A stretch of 5,655 nucleotides of DNA from Treponema sp. (GTDB lineage: Bacteria > Spirochaetota > Spirochaetia > Treponematales > Breznakiellaceae), in assembly GCA_009776715.1 (NCBI GenBank), contig WRNF01000140.1, positions 1-5,655 on the forward strand, written 5' to 3'. Positions 1 through 4,768 of this stretch are shown piece after piece (positions within the stretch are counted from its first letter, which is position 1; each line of letters begins with the position of its first letter). The notes beneath the pieces were generated by a model that searched no databases, had not been told where the DNA came from, and was given only the letters and a program-made list of their open reading frames with translations. Made by a program: the position numbers and the translations under genes.

Positions 1-41
1 TTATCAATATTTTCCAGCAGGGTGCTTTCAACAATATTCAT
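1..41 (-). CDS. N-terminal fragment of a gene leaving the left edge
   Basis: An ATG on the minus strand at 41-39 opens a frame that reads MNIVESTLLENID and continues past the window edge without a stop. A weak GGA (52-50) lies 8 nt upstream of the ATG, and a perfect extended -10 (TGGTATAAT, minus strand, 66-58) lies just beyond it. This would give a leader of only about 10 nt. Thirteen residues are too few to assign a family. The call rests on the promoter and start arrangement, not on homology, and the product is unknown. Confidence 0.5.
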   Translation of the reverse strand, partial: MNIVESTLLENID

Positions 42-57
42 TCTTTATTTCCGTGTA

Positions 58-88
58 ATTATACCATTAATCAAAAAAATGGTATAAT
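58..88. promoter_or_regulatory. Perfect inverted repeat carrying two divergent extended -10 elements
   Basis: The 11-nt arms attataccatt (58-68) and aatggtataat (78-88) are exact reverse complements separated by 9 nt. Each arm, read outward, spells TGGTATAAT, a full match to the extended -10 consensus TGnTATAAT. The plus-strand hexamer is 83-88 and the minus-strand hexamer is 63-58. No good -35 is seen for either, as is common for extended -10 promoters. Predicted starts are near 95 (+) and 51 (-), facing the small ORF at 106 and the truncated gene at 41. The palindrome could also be a repressor operator. Confidence 0.5.
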
Positions 89-105
89 GCATTAATGAGG
101 ATACA

Positions 106-300
106 ATGACACGATTATCGAATTTTAATGTAAGAACTTCACGGCAAAAAGAATGGCTGAATACCACAGTGAAGGCAATTCGGCAGCGTACACCCTGTAA
201 AGTAAAAAAACCAAGCTTGCCTAAGCAGAGCGCTTGCGTTGTTATAAGGACACTTTTAGTGGCCAATATTCAAGACATCGCCTTTAGCGGTGGCTGTTGA
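106..300 (+). CDS. Possible small basic protein, function unknown
   Basis: This is a 64-codon ORF starting at ATG 106. A GAGG (97-100) sits 5 nt upstream of the ATG, and an extended -10 (80-88) sits at the right distance for a start near 95, so leader, ribosome site and start codon fit together. The product is basic (many Lys and Arg in residues 3-39) and contains three cysteines, one of them the last residue. I see no signal peptide, membrane segment or known domain. A 73-codon ORF overlaps it on the opposite strand (266-45) but has no such initiation signals and crosses the promoter palindrome. The segment might instead be a decayed gene or a dispersed non-coding repeat. Coding status is uncertain. 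Confidence 0.3.
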   Translation: MTRLSNFNVRTSRQKEWLNTTVKAIRQRTPCKVKKPSLPKQSACVVIRTLLVANIQDIAFSGGC

Positions 301-342
301 CTTAAAAAATTAAACAGCTCAATAGAACATTCGCTTCATTTG

Positions 343-960
343 TCAATAAGCAGATTTATCGGCTTCAATGCCGTTGCTTTCAGCACCTTTGCGTGTTTTA
401 GTGTAATCCACCGAAAGCGGCTTTCCGCGGAAAATTGCTCCGTTTAATGCCGAAATAATTTTATCAGCTACAGTGTTTCGTACCTGAACAAACGAATAAT
501 TATCAAAAATTCGAATGGCACCGATATCTTTTTTTGGAATTGCTGTTTTTGTATTTATTATTCCAAGAATTTCCCGAGGAAGCACCCTTCGGCTCCTTCC
601 AACATTGAAAAACAACAGCACCGATTCCTCATCGGCAAGCGGGTACCGGCTTTTATCTAAAGTTGAATTTTGATTTTCATTACCAACTGGATTTTGTTTT
701 CTTTTCCTGTTTTTATCCGCTTTAACTTTCATACTATCTCTATATTCTTTCCGTTTGAGAGACATAATGTTCTTGCCTTGATCTGCCAGCATAAGAAGAT
801 ATGCTCCTACCTTAGATCTGTTAAACACAGAAATCTCTTTTTTATAAATGCTAAGGTATTCTCTAAGCAGTGAAATATCTGATTCCGCTCCAATATTGTC
901 AACCACAAGCGAAATATTTCTTTTAACTCTGTCAATGTCAATGTTAATGTTTAATGCCAT
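343..960 (-). CDS. Stand-alone DbpA-type RNA-binding domain protein
   Basis: A 205-aa protein. Residues 113-187 match the DbpA RNA-binding fold, an RRM-like domain found at the C-terminus of DEAD-box helicases such as DbpA. Visible hallmarks are LLFFNVGRSRRVLPREILGI (115-134), KKDIGAIRIFDNYSFVQV (143-160) and ADKIISALNGAIFRGKPL (165-182). In the helicases this domain binds structured RNA such as 23S rRNA hairpin 92. Here there is no helicase core: residues 1-75 form a probable helical N-terminal region, and 76-105 is a Lys/Arg/Asn-rich, probably disordered linker. The protein is therefore likely cytoplasmic and RNA-binding without ATPase activity, perhaps a ribosome-assembly or RNA-chaperone accessory; that role is inferred. 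The ATG has no Shine-Dalgarno and sits 6 nt after a TATAAT, so the mRNA may be leaderless. It is divergent from the thioesterase gene. Confidence 0.85.
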   Translation of the reverse strand: MALNINIDIDRVKRNISLVVDNIGAESDISLLREYLSIYKKEISVFNRSKVGAYLLMLADQGKNIMSLKRKEYRDSMKVKADKNRKRKQNPVGNENQNSTLDKSRYPLADEESVLLFFNVGRSRRVLPREILGIINTKTAIPKKDIGAIRIFDNYSFVQVRNTVADKIISALNGAIFRGKPLSVDYTKTRKGAESNGIEADKSAY

Positions 961-966
961 ATTAAA

Positions 967-995
967 ATTATATTATTTTTTAAAAATTATTGCAA
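967..995 (-). promoter_or_regulatory. Promoter of the DbpA-domain gene, probably leaderless
   Basis: On the minus strand, TTGCAA (995-990, 4 of 6 to TTGACA) is followed after exactly 17 nt by TATAAT (972-967, 6 of 6). Counting the last base of the -10 as -7 puts +1 at position 960, the A of the start codon. The sequence between is A/T only and has no Shine-Dalgarno. TTGCAA is its own reverse complement, so it could also act as a -35 for the divergent thioesterase gene, with a weak TAATAT (1014-1019) 18 nt away. Confidence 0.6.
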
Positions 996-1052
996 TAGCT
1001 TAAATTTTCAAGTTAATATCTCCGATCTTACTGTATTGCTTTTTTTTAAGAA

Positions 1053-1079
1053 TTTTTCCAAGATCATCTTATGGAAAAA
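1053..1079 (+). promoter_or_regulatory. Inverted repeat enclosing the thioesterase start codon
   Basis: The arms tttttcca (1053-1060) and tggaaaaa (1072-1079) are exact reverse complements, and the intervening aagatcatctt (1060-1070) is itself an inverted repeat. In RNA this can fold as a 7-bp stem plus a short upper stem, with the first two bases of the ATG bulged or at the stem junction. No Shine-Dalgarno precedes the ATG. The structure could limit ribosome access, but the stem is A/U-rich and the effect is inferred. Confidence 0.3.
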
Positions 1080-1847
1080 GTGGATATCTGGACAGAAAGT
1101 TGCGAGATTAAGTTTGGTGCAATTGATCGATCCGATTGCATGACACTAAGCGCTGCACTCAATTTTTTTCAGGAAGCAGCAATTAGCCATGCCGAAAATT
1201 TAGGCGTTGGGAGGGAACCCTTGGCAAAAACTAATCAAGTCTGGATACTTTCCCGAATGTCGGTTCAAATTAACAGACGGCCAAAATTTCGTGAAGCCGT
1301 AACAGTCCGAACATGGCCCAGGGGCGGAGAAAAACTCTTTGCAATAAGAGATTTTGACATCCGTGATTCTGAGGATATTCCTGTAGTCCAAGCAAGAAGC
1401 GGCTGGATAATTATATCTTTGGATAAACGCCGTCCGTTGCGTCCACAGCTTATTATTGACAAACTGCCTCTGAACAACGGCATTAACGCACTGCCTGCCG
1501 TTGTCGGGTTGAAAGAACGCTTATTAATTAAAAAAATAACAGAACGCAAAGCCTTGTACAATGAAGTTGACTATAATGGCCATGTCAATAATGTAAGCTA
1601 TATTCGTTGGATAGAAGATGCAATTGCTCCTCTTCTGCTGGAGCAGGCTAAAACAATGCATCTTGATATTAATTACTTAAGCGAGGTATTACCTGGTGAA
1701 ACAGTAGAACTGTGTATGGAAACAATTGAAACAACAGCAGTACCGTTAAACGATGCTTATTCTCCGGCACATGTTTTTGCATTTGAAGGAAGCACTAAAC
1801 GTGAACAAAAAAATGTCCCTGCATTTCGTGCAGAATTAAGCTTTTAG
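1071..1847 (+). CDS. Acyl-ACP thioesterase (FatA/FatB-like, double hotdog)
   Basis: A 258-aa protein of the acyl-ACP thioesterase family (PF01643), which hydrolyses fatty acyl-ACP to free fatty acid and ACP in the cytoplasm, ending chain elongation. The length is usual for bacterial members. The N-terminal hotdog spans about residues 5-135 (ALNFFQEAAISHAENLGVG at 29-47; VWILSRMSVQINRRPKF at 57-73) and the C-terminal hotdog about 155-258. The conserved active-site segment is EVDYNGHVNNVSYIRWIED (165-183), giving the D-x-N-x-H triad Asp167, Asn169, His171. Glu205 in INYLSEVLPGE matches the conserved glutamate, with Val rather than the plant Cys after it. ATG 1071 is the only possible start, because no ATG, GTG or TTG occurs between it and the in-frame stop at 1047. 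There is no clear Shine-Dalgarno. Substrate chain length cannot be read from the sequence. Confidence 0.9.
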   Translation: MEKVDIWTESCEIKFGAIDRSDCMTLSAALNFFQEAAISHAENLGVGREPLAKTNQVWILSRMSVQINRRPKFREAVTVRTWPRGGEKLFAIRDFDIRDSEDIPVVQARSGWIIISLDKRRPLRPQLIIDKLPLNNGINALPAVVGLKERLLIKKITERKALYNEVDYNGHVNNVSYIRWIEDAIAPLLLEQAKTMHLDINYLSEVLPGETVELCMETIETTAVPLNDAYSPAHVFAFEGSTKREQKNVPAFRAELSF

Positions 1848-1861
1848 CCCGAACAAACCTG
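1848..1861. other. 14-bp convergent gap without terminator
   Basis: The thioesterase and MFS genes converge, with stop codons 14 bp apart. I see no hairpin with a T-tract in the gap or in the adjoining coding ends. Transcripts of the two genes may therefore overlap at their 3' ends. Confidence 0.5.
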
Positions 1862-3016
1862 TCATTCATTACAGCGAATTTTCAAGGCAAGGGCAAACAA
1901 AACCGTAAGAACATTAAAAACAATAATAACTGCCATTCCTGCTGTCATTCCGGCAATTAAAGCAGTGAAACCGACAATGTAGGGCGACATAATGCCTCCA
2001 AGCCCGGCGATAGCTAAAAGAATTGCCATTGCGCTGTGTGACCTGCTAATTATTTTACCGCAGACAGAAATAGCAGTAGGGTAAATTCCTGCAAAGCAAA
2101 ATCCAAAAACTAATAATATAACTGTCAATATTATCTGATCTTTGCTGAAAAAAAACAACAAAAACATAAGCGCAGCGCCTAAGGAATTAAACAGAATTAT
2201 AAGCGTTTTCCTAAACCGGGTGGACAGCCATGCGCAAAAAAGACGCCCGGCCATAATCACCAGCCACAATATTCCCAGCAGCGTTTTGGCATAAGAGTCA
2301 CTCATAATTTCTTCGTCTATTAAATAAGTTACCAGCCAGCCGTTAACGCTTGTTTCGGCGCCCAAATAAAAAAACAACACAAAAGCGGATAAATAAAATA
2401 TGCTGTTTTTATAAAACGGCAATGCCTCCGGTAAAGTTTTTTCTTCTGCCCCGTTAGAAGCAGCTTTTTTTGGCGGATCGGCAATGCGCATTTTGCAGAA
2501 CATAAAAAACACCGATGCAGAAAAAGCAATGCCGGTTAGGGCGGATATTTTCCAGCCGCCGCCCCAGATATACACCAATGCCGCAATAAGCGGGCCTAAA
2601 AAAGCGCCAACTGCAAATGAAGTGTGCAGCACATTTAAATACGATGCTTTCCCAACCGCCATTTCGTTGACCAAAGCAGTGGTTATATAATTGACGCTTC
2701 CGGTTCCAAGCCCCAGCAGAAAAAACATGATTAATAAAACCGGAACATATCCAGTTGCAATAATGCCTAAAAATGACAGGCCAATAAATAAAGACAAAAA
2801 AACAGTTGTTTTTTTCCGGCCAAAAAACGGCATAAGAATGCTTACCAGAAATCCGGAAAGCATGGTGCCTGCAAAACGAAGCGCAAGGAAAATTCCTTCT
2901 GTATAATAATCAATGTTATATTCTTTGCTTAAAGCAGGCATTATGGAACCTATCATAAGCACCATAATGCCGTTGACAAAAAGCGCGTAAGAAGATCCGG
3001 CAAATACTTTTTTCAT
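1862..3016 (-). CDS. MFS transporter, probably sugar-type (FucP-like)
   Basis: A 384-aa inner-membrane protein of the major facilitator superfamily. Hydropathy by eye gives 12 helices: about 7-28, 41-62, 71-90, 92-113, 130-150, 155-175, then a polar central loop (176-203), and 205-231, 243-264, 271-290, 295-317, 325-347, 352-380. The loop between helices 2 and 3 has a degenerate motif A (FFGRKK, 65-70). Helix 7 carries YLGAETSVNGWLVTYL (217-232), which resembles the G-A-E-x-S segment of FucP-like sugar/H+ symporters. The position behind a sugar ABC cassette on the same strand supports a sugar substrate, but this is inference. AGG lies only 2 nt from the ATG, so the ribosome site is poor. One copy of the 28-nt repeat with its palindromic core ends 8 nt upstream of the start. 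Confidence 0.8.
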   Translation of the reverse strand: MKKVFAGSSYALFVNGIMVLMIGSIMPALSKEYNIDYYTEGIFLALRFAGTMLSGFLVSILMPFFGRKKTTVFLSLFIGLSFLGIIATGYVPVLLIMFFLLGLGTGSVNYITTALVNEMAVGKASYLNVLHTSFAVGAFLGPLIAALVYIWGGGWKISALTGIAFSASVFFMFCKMRIADPPKKAASNGAEEKTLPEALPFYKNSIFYLSAFVLFFYLGAETSVNGWLVTYLIDEEIMSDSYAKTLLGILWLVIMAGRLFCAWLSTRFRKTLIILFNSLGAALMFLLFFFSKDQIILTVILLVFGFCFAGIYPTAISVCGKIISRSHSAMAILLAIAGLGGIMSPYIVGFTALIAGMTAGMAVIIVFNVLTVLFALALKIRCNE

Positions 3017-3024
3017 ACCTATTT

Positions 3025-3052
3025 TGTAACTGAATAGTTACTTTCATTCAAA
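3025..3052. repeat. 28-nt direct repeat, copy 1
   Basis: This is identical over 28 nt to 3221-3248, and both flanking bases differ between the copies. The core (3026-3041) is an inverted repeat, GTAACT-GAAT-AGTTAC. This copy lies between the hairpin cluster and the MFS start codon and could fold in the MFS leader. The two copies start 196 nt apart. Confidence 0.9.
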
Positions 3053-3064
3053 CCTAATTTAGTT

Positions 3065-3090
3065 GTGGGTAGCGGTAATCCGCTACCCAC
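3065..3090. repeat. Hairpin A: GC-rich perfect 11-bp stem, TAAT loop
   Basis: GTGGGTAGCGG (3065-3075) pairs exactly with CCGCTACCCAC (3080-3090) around a 4-nt loop. No T-tract follows on either strand, so it is not a classical intrinsic terminator. Hairpin B begins at the very next base. Confidence 0.9.
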
Positions 3091-3125
3091 CCCAAAAAAA
3101 ACAGCTTTTGCTAATTTTTTTTGGG
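3091..3125. repeat. Hairpin B: CCC-A8 / T8-GGG stem
   Basis: CCCAAAAAAAA (3091-3101) pairs exactly with TTTTTTTTGGG (3115-3125), an 11-bp stem. The 13-nt loop has an inner AGC/GCT pairing (3103-3105 with 3110-3112). It directly abuts hairpin A. On the minus strand the inner AGC-AAAA-GCT followed by GTTTTTTTT faintly resembles a terminator, but the stem is very short. Confidence 0.85.
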
Positions 3126-3137
3126 CTTTTTATTTGA

Positions 3138-3159
3138 GGAGGGGGTTTACACCCCCTCC
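3138..3159. repeat. Hairpin C: GC-rich perfect 9-bp stem, TTAC loop
   Basis: GGAGGGGGT (3138-3146) pairs exactly with ACCCCCTCC (3151-3159) around a 4-nt loop. Like hairpin A it is G/C-rich, has a 4-nt loop, and abuts an A8/T8 hairpin with no gap. No T-tract follows on either strand. Confidence 0.9.
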
Positions 3160-3191
3160 GCTCGAAAAAAAACTCTTGTTTTTTTTCGAGC
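3160..3191. repeat. Hairpin D: GCTCG-A8 / T8-CGAGC stem
   Basis: The left arm (3160-3172) pairs exactly with the right arm (3179-3191) over 13 bp around a 6-nt loop. It is the first structure that transcription from the binding-protein gene would meet on the minus strand. The T8 lies inside the stem rather than after it, so efficient rho-independent termination is not obvious, though termination or 3'-end protection is possible. Confidence 0.9.
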
Positions 3192-3220
3192 TACCCCCAC
3201 CAAACTATTTCTCGCACATA

Positions 3221-3248
3221 TGTAACTGAATAGTTACTTTCATTCAAA
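3221..3248. repeat. 28-nt direct repeat, copy 2, overlapping the binding-protein stop
   Basis: This is the second exact copy of the 28-nt repeat. Nucleotides 3240-3248 are the last two sense codons (Phe, Glu) and the TGA of the solute-binding protein gene. The palindromic core (3222-3237) begins 2 nt after the stop. Because this copy includes coding sequence, it is the more likely original, with copy 1 a duplicate; that order is inferred. Confidence 0.9.
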
Positions 3249-4739
3249 GTTTGCCAGATATTCATCAAGCTGTTTTTGAAGCGTCTCCCGTATCCGTTCA
3301 ATGCCCGCAGCGAGCATTTTGTCACGGTATTCCGCTAGGCCGGAAACTGTGTCAACATAAGCCAATTCCAAAGGCCACCAGTACTGTTGATGCACGCTTA
3401 TGCAGTTGCTGTACTCAGTTTCTATGGAAGAAGTGTCAATAACAAAAGAACGGAATTTCTGGGCATTAACGCCATCCTGAATTACCGCATCGTAACCGGC
3501 TTTGAGCGCAGGAAGTTCCGGCGGGGATCCAAGCAGCGGCAATGTAAATTCTTTTGTCCGTGCAGCCCACAAATTGCTAAAAGCATAGTCTTCGATATTT
3601 AAAGCTTTTACATATTCCTGCCCTTCTATTATTTGAATTTCGTAGCTTTTTCCTTCAATGCCGTAAAAAAAATTCCTGAAAACATCTTCTTCCGATGTAA
3701 TAAGATCGTATAACGCCATTGCCCGCTCGGGGTTTTTGCAGGAATTTGAGATTACCATCGCATCCTGAGTATAAGCCAAATAGGAAACGTCCTTTGTATA
3801 ATTGCTGTACTTAAAATCCCATTCAGGATGATCCCTGTAGTATGTTTCCCATGTATCCATGTTATGCAGCCGCAGGGCAGTTTTTCCGTTTAATATTTTT
3901 TCGCTGTCCTGGTCTGCCAGCCCGGATTTTGGAAAATATCCCGCCCTGTTCCAACGGGCCATCATTTCAAGAAATTCCGGCGTTTTTTCATATTCCCAAT
4001 AGGTAAAAAGTTTAGGATTCGGCTGAGTGGGGTCAATAAACAGGAAATCATTTGTTGAGCCTTTGATGGGATAAATCCCGTGATAATACAGCCACAGATC
4101 ATCCATTTCGCAACTGCGGGCATCTACGGTTAAAGGTTCCACTGCCGGATAGTTATCTTTAATAATTTTAAGAAAATTCTCCATATCCTCGAAGGTTTCC
4201 ATTTTGCCATCCCAGCCGTAAGGCAAAGCTAAATCCGCTCGGTAAATAGGCCCGTACACAGAATAGGTCGCAAGTAAAGTTGGAACAGCATAAATGCTTC
4301 CGTCTACAGTGGCCTGCATTAATGCGGTTTTACTTTGCTTTGCATAGTTATTCGGCGCATATTTTGGGAACAATTCATCCAAATTTTTAAACGCCCCTCT
4401 TTTTGCAAGAGACGCAAAATTAAGCCAGGTTGCGCCATAAGCCATATCGAAAGATTCCCCTGAGGCAAAAATCAAAGGATATTTGTTCCGGTATTCGCCC
4501 CATGAAAGCCATTTAATTTTAAGCGTGCAATTTAAACGTTCCAGTGCAATTTTGTTAAAGTTTTCGGTCAGTTCATCCTGTTTGGGGGGAGCGTTTCCTA
4601 TCACATACAGCACCAGCTCGACTTGCCTGGAAATATCCAATCCAGTCTCGGTTGTTCTTTGCCCGCCTTTTTCTGAACAGCCGGTAAACACAAGGGCCGT
4701 TAACAACAAGGCCATAACCGCTAAAACAATTCTTTTCAT
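3240..4739 (-). CDS. ABC sugar transporter solute-binding lipoprotein (LplA/LipO-type, DUF3502)
   Basis: A 499-aa extracytoplasmic binding protein that captures a saccharide and delivers it to a CUT1 ABC permease. Residues 1-20 are a lipoprotein signal peptide (MKR, hydrophobic core, FTGC). Cys21 would be lipidated; Phe at -3 fits the looser spirochaetal lipobox. The mature N-terminal part has the family pattern: FNKIALERLNCTLKIKWLSW (61-80), GESFDMAYGATWL (94-106), LAKRGAFKNLDELFPKYAPN (111-130) and VDGSIYAVPT (145-154). The C-terminal part has NFFYGIEGKSYEI (356-368) and a DUF3502-like end (about 425-497, FVIDTSS to AAGIERIRETLQKQLDEYLA). About 500 aa is usual for this subfamily. GGAGG (4750-4746) lies 6 nt before the ATG. 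The gene follows the permease gene by 29 bp, so the two form an operon. The sugar cannot be deduced; relatives serve complex or plant-derived oligosaccharides. Confidence 0.9.
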   Translation of the reverse strand: MKRIVLAVMALLLTALVFTGCSEKGGQRTTETGLDISRQVELVLYVIGNAPPKQDELTENFNKIALERLNCTLKIKWLSWGEYRNKYPLIFASGESFDMAYGATWLNFASLAKRGAFKNLDELFPKYAPNNYAKQSKTALMQATVDGSIYAVPTLLATYSVYGPIYRADLALPYGWDGKMETFEDMENFLKIIKDNYPAVEPLTVDARSCEMDDLWLYYHGIYPIKGSTNDFLFIDPTQPNPKLFTYWEYEKTPEFLEMMARWNRAGYFPKSGLADQDSEKILNGKTALRLHNMDTWETYYRDHPEWDFKYSNYTKDVSYLAYTQDAMVISNSCKNPERAMALYDLITSEEDVFRNFFYGIEGKSYEIQIIEGQEYVKALNIEDYAFSNLWAARTKEFTLPLLGSPPELPALKAGYDAVIQDGVNAQKFRSFVIDTSSIETEYSNCISVHQQYWWPLELAYVDTVSGLAEYRDKMLAAGIERIRETLQKQLDEYLANFE

Positions 4740-4745
4740 ACAATT

Positions 4746-4750
4746 CCTCC
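4746..4750 (-). promoter_or_regulatory. Strong ribosome binding site of the binding-protein gene
   Basis: GGAGG on the minus strand, 6 nt before the ATG at 4739. It is the best Shine-Dalgarno in the window, in contrast to the weak or absent sites of the thioesterase, DbpA and MFS genes. This fits the high output expected of a binding protein relative to its permease. Confidence 0.8.
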
Positions 4751-4768
4751 AATAATATTTGCTGAAAT

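Noticed and set aside
45..266. 73-codon minus-strand ORF
   Set aside because: It has no ribosome site, overlaps the better-supported plus-strand ORF, and runs through the promoter palindrome.
293..318. GCTGTT/AACAGC inverted repeat after the small ORF as a terminator
   Set aside because: It has only 6 bp, a long A/T loop and no T-tract on the plus strand; this is likely chance in A/T-rich DNA.
2484..2906. Plus-strand ORFs of 68 and 71 codons inside the MFS gene
   Set aside because: They are antisense to a clear 384-aa membrane protein gene and have no recognisable domain, so they look like shadow frames.
3065..3191. Conventional rho-independent terminators for the binding-protein or MFS genes
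   Set aside because: The GC-rich hairpins are not followed by T-tracts on either strand, and the T8 runs are inside stems. A termination role is possible but not supported as standard.
3025..3248. CRISPR-like repeat pair (28 nt with a palindromic core)
   Set aside because: There are only two copies, the intervening 168 bp is packed with hairpins, one copy overlaps a coding sequence, and no cas gene is present.
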